From: Ooceraea biroi
Taxonomy: Eukaryota > Arthropoda > Insecta > Hymenoptera > Formicidae
Assembly (NCBI RefSeq): GCF_003672135.1
Contig: NC_039509.1
Span: forward strand, 16,685,495-16,749,494
Direction of reading: 5' to 3'
Length of the DNA: 64,000 nucleotides
Below, one piece after another: positions 1 to 11,712 of this stretch (the stretch's first letter is position 1; each line of letters begins with the position of its first letter). Below the pieces are notes generated by a model that searched no databases, had not been told where the DNA came from, and was given only the letters and a program-made list of their open reading frames with translations. Position numbers and translations under genes: made by a program.

Positions 1-2557
1 TGTTTTTGCTCGGATTTTTATCCTGCTTCGCGTTACATCTACTCGTGAACGTTAGTTTCCAACCATTTTCGTTTTCGTTTCGCACCAAAAGTACGAAATA
101 ACGAATCGATAGTAATACACTGATAGGGATGGTAACACGTAATCGCGTGGATTTCGTAGCGGGCATGCTCGAACGCGTGATCATTTCTACAATCACGGTG
201 TTACGGACATTATCGTAATGTCGAATCTGAAATTATGTCGAGATTCACAAAATGAACAGATGCATTTTCAGTCTCGATCTAACGCGACACGGCTCCGGGG
301 ATTATCGTATGTGAGATTTGTAGGATCTCGTGTGTGACTCTCACGCAAAGATGCCTGCACCGAAAAAACACTATGGTGGGAAAATGCGTGCGACGCTCTC
401 GTTGCTCAGTTTCACCGTTCCTACCACACACGTGTCGAGTTTTATCTTATAAAAACAATTTGTACAAAGTCCAGATACCGCTAGCCGCATACCGCGAGGT
501 GCAGATGTCTCGCCGGGAGATTCGTGGCCTATTTCTAGAATCTGTCGTATCCCGAGTCCGGAACTCGCGCGGTTTCATTTTCGGCTCGCCCTCGATACTC
601 GGCCCCTTATTACCAATGACGTTTTAGCCATTTTAGTCAAAGTTCATACGGTGTTAAACTGGCGAGATTGTGAAATAATATTACGATAGCAATTTAAGGA
701 TGCGAAGACATGCGACGCAGATTATCTGCAACGTTGTCGCATAATAATGAGAATTGTCATCATAAATCGCAGAATCCCGTAATTTTTCGGGAAAGAAGAC
801 ATATTTATAGCGGGGGAAAAACCATCTATTCCGTTTAAACATGAACCAAAGTTTCAGTTTTCTATTATCTGTAGTAATACACAGAGTCAACAATTCTCCT
901 GCGAATTGCGAGCTTTTTTTAACTTGATAACAAAACGCCTTAACATGTGATAACGATCGAGATGTCGCAAAAGTCGACAGCGCGCAAAAATCGTTACGAG
1001 ATGATCGGCGACATGCCGTACCTCGCGTGACCACCGAGAATAACTATCTCCAATTTTTCGAGAACGATCCGCGTTCGAGTTTCAAGGATACTGCGGAAAA
1101 GCGCGTTGCGCGTTGCGAAAAATCTCATAACGACAGATCCGTACGAGTAAGGAACACAAGTATCCTGGACCGACATCTCGATGTAATATTCGCATTGTAG
1201 TAACGTGACGTGATATTGACGGCAAAAGCGCGAATTAATCGAATTACAGGCTCCAACATCTCGTTTTCTCCCATATATCAATGAAAATGTCTCCCTTTTA
1301 CGAACAAAGTTAATCGCGATTCGCGGTTTTCGCTTGGATGAATGTCGGATTTATTTTTAGCTTACCCACACGGACGGTAATTGAATCTCGCGCTTCTCCT
1401 GACCGCGAGTATTTCCTTTCGGTAGCAAAGAACAGTGTCAACGCGATCTAGAATAACTCGCTTGACTCAGAGATTCTATTGGAAGAGAAGATTATTGCAT
1501 AAATACATTCGACAAGTTCGTTTGAATTCGTACGTTAACGAGTTACGTTCAACATGCGGAGAGAGGAAAAAAAGAGTCCGAGCAACAGGATTTCAATGAA
1601 TTTCACGTTTTTGAAAGGATACGCGTAGCTCTAACTTTGCCGTGCAACAATCTCACATTTACGCTCTGCTTATCAGCCGTGTCTCTGCTCTGAAGCATCA
1701 AGCGAATCGATGCATTCTCGGCGTTGTCGGAACATCGTTGTAACGTAATTCCACTCTACTACAGTGAGCCTAATAATTTGTTACGCGGATGAATTAACGG
1801 GCTAACGCAATCAATTCACTAATGATTGATCGAGATGTGTTTTAATTGCGTGGCGCGATGCAATTTTACACACGTAACGGTAACGGTGCATTCGCGTATC
1901 TCTTCTCTCTGTTCAGATCTCATTGTCAGATGGAATGACAAATAACGCGCGGAATATCATTGCACGTATTTTATGCAGCTTTTGTTTCGCGGCAACGCCA
2001 ACTTATTTTCATTCATACGGCGCGTGTGTACGAGAACGTATGACCGACGAACGTCGTCCGTAAACCCAACATGTTCGCATAATCGTGTCTGCACGGATGG
2101 GAGGTGAGACGAAACGAAGAGTAGTAATGACATTTCGTCATTACGGATGTGTAGCATCCGCAAGTCCAACCAAATATCCCGATGACAAAAATGAGATACG
2201 CTATGGGAAATTGTGCGATAAAAATGCGACAATTCGCCAACTGTCGTTCGACGTGTGGCTCCGCGACGGCGTTCATCGCTGTTACGTCGCACCGCCAACC
2301 GGGACACTGTATGTACGTATCGATAATCGCGCCATATCGAGCCGGTTATTTTCGGATGTGCAGGGTTAAAATCGACAATCTCGAAATACCAAGAACGTGA
2401 CGTATCCTCCGCGTTCTCCAGCGTGTGTCCACTCCATCTGATCGACACGTGTTTCTCGCGTCTGTGGTTGTGCCGACGGGGCGATGAGAGCAAGAGAGAG
2501 AGAAAGGGTTGAAAAGGTATGGTTGACACGCAGCGATCGTGCCGGGGGGTGGTGGCA

Positions 2558-2610
<53 letters not shown>
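2558..2610. repeat. GGCGTC hexanucleotide microsatellite
   Basis: About eight to nine perfect copies of GGCGTC/GACGCC lie inside the GC-rich block. Every reading frame through it gives a dipeptide or poly-Arg run (for example Gly-Val, Asp-Ala or Arg), so the long open frames covering it are repeat artefacts. The same hexamer forms a second array at about 48307-48356, in a G-alpha-q intron. Confidence 0.95.
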
Positions 2611-5600
2611 ATAGAGCCCCGCGTCCGCCCAGCCCCGGCTTCGTCCCCTTGCCGGTGGAGTCAGTCGGTTACCAGACGCGAGTCGGTGCTGTTGATGTAC
2701 GAGAGCCAGTCTGTGAAGTCGCCTTCTTCGCTGCACCTCGGCCGCGCTCGGTTGTTCCCGCTCGACTCCTTTCTCTCTCCTCCTCTTGCTCTCCCTTTCC
2801 TCCTCTCGTTGCCGCGCGATCGTTACTCCGCGAGCGTCCGCACCGGTGGCGGGTGGAGAGCCAACGCCGTTCATCCCGTCGTTGTTCTCGACGGCGTGCG
2901 CGGATGAGAGACGTCCGAACGGTCAAATCGCCACTCTGATTTGCGCGCGCGAATACAACGAATGGTGCTACAACGGATATCGAAACGAATAGCTCTCGTG
3001 TACGATAACCCGACGATGACGATCGTGGATGGTGGTGAATGAATAAGGCGCAGCATCGGGAAAAAGAACCCCGGAGAGAGACGACAGCGTGAATGGGAGA
3101 CCCGTAAACATCCGTCAATCTGAAGAATAACCTGACGAACGAGATCAAAGTGCTCGAATGCAATAAAGCGGTATTCGTAATATCGTATCCCGCGACGGTG
3201 ACGAAAATCGAGTCTGAGATTGAAACGGGTCAGCGACACAGGCGGAGAGTCCGCGAATTATATCCGCTGAAGATTAATCCGACTGAGAAGACGTGCGCAT
3301 CTCGCGACAAATCCCCTGACAACTAACCTGAGACGGAATCGACGATGCGGATCAAGTTGCGCGGCGTATAGGATGCAACTTGGGGGAACAGGAGCGAGAT
3401 GCAAACGATCGGCAAGTAGGAGCGAGTAAATTTGTATTAAAATACGACTGACTAGCGGAGTCTCGCAAAGTTACAACTTGCGGATTCGAGTTCAGGACTT
3501 TGGAATTTCCGTTGGGGATTATTCTCTCAAACGGATTGATATTCGATTGCCGTTGCGCGTCCGGCGAGCGACACGAGACTTGACTCGGCGAGAGGGCCGA
3601 GGACGCGCCGATCGGCCGGTCGTTGCACTTTGCCTGCTCGCTCCGGTAAATCTCCTCCGGACGCCTCCTCGCGATATACCGTTATTACAACACCACCGGC
3701 GACCATCGGGGTAACCAAAGATTAGGAATTTCGATCCGAAGGAAATTCCAACTCCAATCGTCTAATCGAGCGTCCGCGGCGAGTTGGAACGGCGAGTTTG
3801 ACTCGGAGGGACATTAAATTCCAATCTGTCCGAACCGACGATAAGAACGTACTCCCTCTTTCTCCGAGCGGGATTCGCTGGTAAACGTTAAAAATCGTCG
3901 TCGTGTGAGAGACGACGTATAGTCGAACCGCATACGAAAGGATCTCCGTTATGCGCACGCTGACCGAAGCGATGAAACATCGCGCGATCAGCTGACTAGT
4001 CGAGCTCTTCAGCGGCGGCCGCACCGCTGATAAGGACGCTACTCGGGCGTCCTCCGAGCACTCCCAGGGACGCCTACCGTCCACTTGCTCTGTCATGACG
4101 TTCGGCACGCCGTTTCACACCGAGAAGTCGCAGTTGGCCAGCGAGAATTCCGCTCGGTACGTATGCTTGACGTTTTCACGAGGTGATGCGTCCCTTTTCG
4201 TTTCATTTTATTCCGTTGTTTGTACATCCGTTACTCGACTCAATAGCTATACGCGATTCATACGCTAGAAAAGATAACGTTATCACGTATCGTTACATGT
4301 ATCGTTTCCCGCGGGATTAATCGCAACTGTCAATTAAAGAGAATGTGCGTCGCAAACGAGAAGGGGACAAAGAAACACGGGGCTTCTCCACAAAGACCGA
4401 CGAATGCGCTGCTCTGGACAATAGTCGTGAATTCGTCCTTGGAATGCGGGACGCGATCGTGACTAGCATCGTGATACTTCCTGGACATGAACGACGCACG
4501 CGGCTAACGCGCTCGCGTGCGAGTTTGCGCGAGGGGAAAAAATGAACGTTGTTTCGCGGAGCACGTACGTACATGTCGCGAGCGATGCGTGAAGAGAGAA
4601 GCGATCGGAATGATTGGAAAAACGAATGGAGAAACGAACGCGCCTCCTACAAGATTTACAAAAATCTTGTCAACACCTTTTCGCTGGCCTGCCTCGATTG
4701 TTACATATCTCTGCGTGTGCATACACGCTTCAAGTATGATGCTTGAATTGTAGCGGTAAGTTTGCGAGAGTTTCACAGCGGCGTTGTCATTACTTTCGAT
4801 CGATCGATTCAATGTGGTCGCGTCTGGACATTGATAAAATCAAATTCTCACGGATAATTGGTTTGTAATCTTGTACATCGTATTGAATCGAGGCTTGCTT
4901 GGTCGTAAAGATCCAACGACAGTACCGCAGTGGAAACGAGGAAGCAAGGTCGCGCGGCAAAGTAGATCGCTGTGACCTTATTATTATCCATAGCGCAATC
5001 GTCCACAACGGGATTCAAACGCGAAATACCGTATCGAAGCATCCGGATACACAGTCCAGCTCTTATTTGCTTGCCACTCTTCGATCACGAAGAAAAAACT
5101 TTCGAGTATGCAACCTCTACGGATGGGGATGATCGATCATATCTCTTTTCAATTGATCGATAACGTAATATTCACACGGAGGATGTACCATACGGAAAAA
5201 CCGATTTGGACAAAACGGTTAGCTGTTACATCAACAATCCTTTGCTAACGTTTACGGAAACTTTGTTTGCTTGTTCGCGCGTATCTCGATGTTTGAAGGG
5301 AAGGAAAATGTTGTATCTCGTGGATTTTTGTAGATTCTTCCTCTCGATGAAACTCATTTCGTCGAATTCGTTGTCCTGACACGAGCGAGGAAAAAGGTCG
5401 CACATTCGTTGCGTTGGATCCCGGTTATGGTGATTGCGCCAATTCAGTCCGACATCCGTCCACCTCATGCGCTCGCGTGTGGACAGGCGCTTCGCTTCGC
5501 GACTAAATAATCCCGTTAGGGCAATATTTTCACGCCCCTTGGCCACACGCAGAGATGAAAGGGCGGTTAACGATACTCGCGGACCAGGAGTTTTTTCTTC

Positions 5601-6414
5601 TCCTTTCAAGGCCCAAGCTGTCAAAAGCGTAAAATGAAGGGTGATTGCATCACGTTCCGATTCTGAACGGTGATTGTTCGGAAGATTGTTGAAGAACCAT
5701 CTAACTTGTGAAAGTTTGCCTTTCCATAAATTAGTATAAAAAGTCTATCCATTCCATCGACGCAGCGCCATACACGAAACTTTTGATTATGGTGGATCTC
5801 CATACCTCTTCCTGTACCGTGTGTGCATTTACATTTAATAACTCTCTCTCTCATATGCTCTTTTTCCCCTCGTTACCTCGAACGAAAATTCAATCAGAAA
5901 ATACACAATCTCAATTTGTGAGATTCCTTCTTAATTATCTACTTATCTATTTTATATAGTTGTAAATCGTTATTTAATGTCGATGATAAGGTTATACGAT
6001 ATGATACAAATGACACGCCCTGATTGATAAAAGTGGCTTTTAGAGTATCATGAATATTTATCGAAATAGATGTGACTCTAAACCGGGATGCATAATGCGG
6101 GATGCATAATGCGGGATGCATAATGCGTAATAGATAAAAATGTTGAAATATAAGGAGGAATTGCAAGAGAAAACATGCAAGATACACGCACGAGTCGCAA
6201 ATTGTACTGCGAATTGTAAGAATTGCTGCTATCGTTATCATTGTTACGTCCGTCATTATCGCAGAGTTTGCCATTGCGATGCAACGCGTATGTACGCTAC
6301 ATGGCGTTCGTGGAGCTTCGAGAGTCAAATTACCAAAGCGCTATAGTGTTCAGGAAGCAGCAATAATGAGCGCAAGACTACAATAGACTCTCACATACAC
6401 ACGTGTCGGTTTAT

Positions 6415-6873
6415 CAAAGAGTGACCGCAAAAATCGCCTATTTTTAATGAAACCATAATGAAACAAGAGTAATTCAACAATTTATAAAAATTCGTTAGGA
6501 TTCGAAAATCGATTTTGTAACTTTGAGTCATGAATTTTTTAAATATATTGTTCGCCATATTTAATCAGCCATTTTGAATTTTTAAAATCTGACTTGCAAT
6601 TCGTTGTCAACAATCAGCAAAACCTCTCTGGATACGAAGTTTTAAATTATTAGATTGACACAAAAATTCGTGTTTTAAAGCGTTATGAGCTGACGCGTTA
6701 ATGAATTTTCACTACTTTGACCCTCCATATCTCTGAAACTAATTCTCACCTCAACTTAAAACTTTTTGGTCATTGATGTCTTGTCATAAGGTACCATTTG
6801 GCACACGATTCAATTCCAATATCGCGGGACCAAAAATAGGCGAAAAAACCACTGATTTTGCGGTCGCTCTTTG
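6415..6873. mobile_element. MITE-like element with about 20-bp TIRs
   Basis: The left end reads CAAAGAGTGACCGCAAAA and the right end is its near-perfect inverse, TTTTGCGGTCGCTCTTTG. A second matching block further in (CGCCTATTTTT on the left, AAAAATAGGCG on the right) extends the inverted similarity. The element is 459 bp and has no transposase frame, so it would be non-autonomous. The CAAAGAG-type ends recall hAT-group termini, but I see no clean target duplication: the flanks CGGTTTAT and GGTTCGCT share only GGTT. The superfamily is therefore open. Confidence 0.65.
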
Positions 6874-8951
6874 GGTTCGCTAAATAAATGTCTAATTAAT
6901 ATCTCATGAAATCTCATACGAGTAATCGCTCGTATCGATCATTATCAAGGTCGATCTTTCGCGGTTGAACGACGAGTTGGAAATCGACATGAATTTTAAT
7001 TCGTCTTATTTATCGATCTATATAATAGATGTCACATCTTGCGTTCACGTTGGTCGTGAACAGGAAGAGGATCGTGAGAGTGGCAGAGGGAAAGAGCACG
7101 TCACAGGATGCGCGCTCGCACACACGTGACAACGACGATACGCCTGGTGGAGGTTGCAGTCAAGGCTGTAGAAAGGCACTGCCGGTCGCGCTAGTATCTC
7201 GCACGGATTCTCTATACCGAGCGGTCGTCGACCCGGTGCCGTGGCGTTCGTCGCCGTTTGTGCAAGGTCGTTTTACTTGGGTCTCGTCTTGGTCGTCGAC
7301 CGACAGTTGATGCGCGCTCGCTTCGTGCGACTGACGTGTACGTCTTGCAGCAACAGCGAGGTACATGAAACATGCGATTAAAGATGCTTTCCAATTACGT
7401 GCGCGCGATCGGTTTTCTTCGATTAATCGGAAATCGATCTTTCTTCGTCACGCGATGGCAACCGTGACGCAATGATGCAAGCTGGATCATCAGAATCGTT
7501 GGATCAATTATATCTTGCATTAATTATTATATGTACATCTCCATTATCTTGCGCATTCCAGCCACTTTTCAACCACGCACCTTGCAGTCTCGTTCTCTTT
7601 GCTCTTTGCACTCTCCCTTGATTTTCTTCTCTTTTGATTGACTTCTCTCGCCACTTACCTGTTATTTACCTTTGATCAAGACTCCTTCGCAGAGAGTGAC
7701 GTCATCAAGAAGAACGACTTTCGAGCATGATTGTGATTTATAGAATGTACGTAGAGCATATAACAAGAGCGGCGTATAATAAGAATTAACTAACTAATGT
7801 GATAAAAAATGATTGATGAATCAAAAGCGAGATAGAGAGAGTATAAAAAGAGATACGGAAGAAAATAGAAAGAAAAGAAACGTACAAGTAATTAGCCCAA
7901 CTAGGGTTACCGTTACGTTGTCGTTTAGAGATAAATGTATACAGTTTCTCTGCGTTAGTTTCAACTGATTTTTACGTAATTGTTGCCGCGGAAGTCACAC
8001 GCCACCTAATTAGTTTCCCGGCAATTTACGTGGGAAAGCACGATTGCTTGCTCGTAGTGGCACAGGAAAGAGCTTCCTTTCACAAAGTAATTACGTGCAT
8101 GTTACCATCGCGGACGATGCAGGTTCTTCGATATCTCGCGTGTCCCCGCGTTAAATTATTCCATCGCTCTCTTCGCATCATCCGTCGTTTTAGCTCCATC
8201 AGCCGCAACTCATTACGTAATCACGTCAGGTGGAGGAGTCGCGTCGTTTGTGCCATTATAGTGACGCGGATCGACCGATGCGGACTGGACTCTCCACGAG
8301 GCAGATTCGATTAATCTCCTCGGGGAGAGATCAATCGTGGCCTCGAACTTGACACGCGGTGTCATTCGCGCGCACCATTTCTCGCCGTTCGAAAAATCTT
8401 CATCGGATTTTTTTTCGCTTTATATTTATTGTTAGACTATGTCGAGTTCACCGTGTTTCTGTTCCCGAACCTGATCTTTTGACGTTTCGTTCCGGAAACT
8501 ATGTTCCTCCACGTTAAAATTTCTTCCTTTTTCCAAGCACGGAACGTGGTGGACGCCTATTTATAGCCAATGAAGCGAGATGAAGTGGGTACTCGTTCTT
8601 GTTGCTTCAATTGTTGTCCCCTCGTCTCGTTGCTCCTCCGCTCCGGCCTCGATGACCTGAACATCCGGGTAAATGGGACAGAGGGCGAGAGTCGTTCGGT
8701 TACTCGGTGGGTTATCGCGCCAACATCTTCGAAATAAGGTCATCGCGACACGTTCTCCGTTTACCATCCGGTAAAACCACGGCGGCGCGGGCGATCGCGT
8801 ACGTGCGCTGCGTATAAGAGCGTCGAGTCTCTCCGTCAATATATTACAAATATATATGCCAAAATTATTGAATCCAACCGAATTTAGCACTCGATAGAAT
8901 CCATAATTGTGTACCGTAAATAAGTCATGATATCATCATCGATATGGTATC

Positions 8952-8952
<1 letters not shown>

Positions 8953-8985
<33 letters not shown>

Positions 8986-8986
8986 T
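8953..8986. repeat. TAA trinucleotide microsatellite
   Basis: Uninterrupted run of about 11 TAA units in AT-rich sequence. Confidence 0.95.
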
Positions 8987-9648
8987 AACACATTTTGTTT
9001 CGTTCACTTGTAGCAGATGTACGCGTTTAAAGAATGTTTTTAATGGAAATTTTTCTTTGTTTTGTTATCACGTCACATATTACGAGTAAAGTACGTCACG
9101 TCTTGTTATCACTATAAGTGACAGCGCAAAATAAATTTGCATGAATAAACAATTCGCATTACAACGTCCTTAGGTCCTTGCATCGGACATATCACTTATT
9201 ATCGCGTCTACAATGTAAATTTAAAAATCTAACATGCTTCACGCAAACAGCTTACATTTGCGCGTCGTCGCTTGATTTACGATCGACGCAGTTTGCATAT
9301 TCTTTTTGCGTGAGACGGAAAAAAATTGGTAAACTTGTCACGTCATCATTCTTAGTACCGTTGTCAAGATACTAGCAATTTTATAGACTTGGTTTATAAA
9401 ATTATCTAGCCTCGCATATTTAGTCTGAAGAGACCAGAAGATAATTCTCGCAACAAGTTGCGAATCATACTTTGCTGTTCCATAAACATAATGTTGTAGT
9501 TGTCATTAATTCCAACATAAATATCGGTACAAATGTGTCGTTTCTTTACTCAAACATTTCGGCAATTACAATTTTATAAATTTTGATAATTGACATTAAT
9601 AATTGTTGTATACGTACTTAAGAATAGGACGAATCTCGGAGCGACTTA

Positions 9649-9717
9649 TTGTTAGTGATCCAGGAGTATTCTCACTTTCGGTGCGAAAGGTTCCGCGTTC
9701 AAATTCCGACTGAGCTC
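9649..9717 (+). pseudogene. Decayed tRNA-Pro copy (anticodon position CGG)
   Basis: This stretch aligns along its length with the intact tRNA-Pro about 215 bp downstream: a D-arm/A-box-like segment, an anticodon loop TTTCGGT, and a T-arm/B-box CGTTCAAATTCCG followed by TGAGCTC. The 5' acceptor side (TTGTTAG) no longer pairs with the 3' side, two bases are missing before the anticodon stem, and the anticodon stem (CTCAC with GCGAA) has mismatches. It is most likely a dead tandem duplicate. A diverged tRNA-Pro(CGG) is less likely. Confidence 0.75.
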
Positions 9718-9864
9718 ATGTTATTTTATTCTTTTTGTGCGAATCTTTATAAAAATAGATACACGGAATATTTTAAAAAATTAAAAATTATAAGTTTGTT
9801 TTTTCTAAGAAAACGAAGATTTTCTGTCCGACATAATCTTATAGTAACTCGTTAAGTTTCCAGA

Positions 9865-9936
9865 GGCTCAGTGGTCTAGGGGTATGATTCTCGCTTTGGG
9901 TGCGAGAGGTCCCGGGTTCAAATCCCGGTTGAGCCC
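9865..9936 (+). tRNA. tRNA-Pro (anticodon TGG)
   Basis: A complete 72-nt cloverleaf can be drawn. Acceptor GGCTCAG pairs with TTGAGCC (one G-T pair), with discriminator C. The D arm and A box lie around TGGTCTAGGGG. The anticodon stem CTCGC/GCGAG closes the 7-nt loop TTTGGGT, giving TGG at positions 34-36. The T arm CCGGG-TTCAAAT-CCCGG contains the B box. A run of eight T begins 3 bp after the end, as expected of a Pol III terminator. There is no intron. It decodes CCA (and other CCN by wobble), and sits 95 bp upstream of the first coding-exon acceptor of the neighbouring plus-strand gene. Confidence 0.97.
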
Positions 9937-10040
9937 GGTTTTTTTTGTCTTTTCTTTTGCCCTATTTTGCAGTAATCTCGCCAAAAAGTCTTTATTACAA
10001 TTATGTAATTAATTTCGTTAATTTTTACAGGATTGGCAGT

Positions 10041-10233
10041 ATGGCGGCTGAAGAAGGAATGTTGGGCGGTGGTTTGAGCGCGAAACTGAAATGCCCGACT
10101 CCCATATCGCGGTTGAGGGTGGAGAAAATTGAGGGTGGCCTGATGGTTGCCGGTGTAGTAATAGCGGCGAATTGTCAGATCGCCCTTCCGGCGTTTGGTA
10201 CTCTCTTTATGCTCGTCGGCGCTGTACTCACAG
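10041..10233 (+). CDS. Coding exon 1 of the two-pass membrane protein gene
   Basis: Starts at ATG and ends ACAG|GTACGG in phase 1. It encodes residues 1-64 and most of the first hydrophobic segment. Ten UTR bases precede the ATG after the acceptor. Confidence 0.8.
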
Positions 10234-11681
10234 GTACGGTTGTTCACTGTTAACTCCTTCTTATGACTCGAAACTCCTTTTCCGTTTTTTTAAGTTGTCT
10301 TTTTCTTTTTGAATCAAGGAGAATACATATTTCGTGCAAGTTAGGTAAGTATAAAAGGAGCATGTAAAAGGAAAGATTTCTCACCAAGTTACTACTATGT
10401 TCGACATCGCAAAAGACATTTATAATCTAAAGACGCAAATATTGTATTTTTCTTCTTCTCTTTCTTTTTACAAAACCGTAGACTTATCCATCATACAAGC
10501 GTACATTATTATTATGCTCGAAGATGTCCTATTAGACAAATCAAATTTAGCATCTAAAGTGGAAACGATATAGATTATCGTATTGTCGGAGCTCACAGTG
10601 TCTCGATATCGAGCTAGTCTCTTGAATATTCACTATTGTTTCGTAGTTTTTTTTTTCGTTCCGCATCGTTATCCACGATGTTATGCGTCGTTTGCATTCG
10701 CATTTGCATCTTACGATCAAGCTGCAAAATTCACGATGGCACACATTTCATTTTGAGTTAGTCCGTTTCGTCGTTCTCGAATCTCCATCTCTCGTGTCCG
10801 AGTGTTTATATCCGTAAAAATAGAGAATGCTTTAGAACGTAATCTCAAGCTGTTCATGTCGGAGAAAGCATAGGCCTCGTAACTCGCACATGGGTCGCTG
10901 TTTTTCGAAACGAGATACCGTAGTGATTCGTAGCTATTTAACGAGAAAGTGCGTGCTCCCGTGAACTATTTCTCCGAAAGATGCACTAGTCTCGTTTACC
11001 ATTTGATTTAACAATATCGATGCATTCACAACAGTATTTGCTGCGAAGAAATTGTTCTCGTACTTTCCACCATTTATCTAGAATTCTACCTACCATTAGA
11101 AATATTGTATTTGTTTATGTGATGGTAAAGTGGACGGTAACATATATCAAGTTGAAATTATTAAAAATTCTATAAAGAAAAATCCATATTTCAAACATGA
11201 CGGTTTTTGCGTGACTGTTAATGTATGTTATTGATAGTAGACACAAGAGATGAGTCACGCACACAAGCCAGACATCCTTGCTTAGGCACTAATCGGACTG
11301 AAGCCTCTATCCTATGTGTGACATTCTTTAAGTGGATTAATTATGTAGAAAAGGAAGCCATATTTGTAGCAAACTGAAGCAGTAAAAAAGTCGTGCAAAT
11401 TTCGCAAAGTATCTATAATTCCGCAAAAGCAAAACAAAAAAATATTTGGAATTTAACAGGCGAGCTGTATATTCAATCGATATTTACGTATTAATATTAA
11501 CATATCAATGACCGAGATACTTTTGATGAAGGTTTCTTCTCTCGACGAAGACGAGATGTCATCTTTCGCTCGCGATTCCGTCTCGTTGAATTAATTTGAG
11601 AGACGCTACAGTTCGTCTCGGAGCATTGACCCCGGACGAGACAGCACCATAGATATTAGCTTTCATATCACGAGAAGGAAG

Positions 11682-11712
<31 letters not shown>

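Larger units (their letters stand above)
1..9640. other. Gene-free 5' region
   Basis: I see no exon that can be tied to a protein family here. The open frames are short, overlap on both strands and lack family motifs. The stretch 2400-3360 is CpG-rich, contains a GGCGTC hexamer array, and could be a promoter or 5' UTR exon of the plus-strand gene that begins coding at 10041. Its distance and the lack of transcript data make that a guess. A 14-bp unit (GGATGCATAATGCG) is repeated about three times near 6087-6127. A consensus CRE octamer TGACGTCA lies at 7697-7704. The rest is AT-rich intergenic or intronic sequence. Confidence 0.5.

Noticed and set aside
2484..2939. Open frame with a long Arg run and other repeat-spanning frames around 1957-2907
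   Set aside because: The frames exist only because the GGCGTC array has no stop in any frame. Their translations are homopolymer or dipeptide runs without domain content.
6140..6346. Cys-rich 68-codon frame, possible small peptide
   Set aside because: It has no signal peptide and no splice support, overlaps an equally long frame on the other strand, and its Cys come from a TGY-rich stretch of biased composition.
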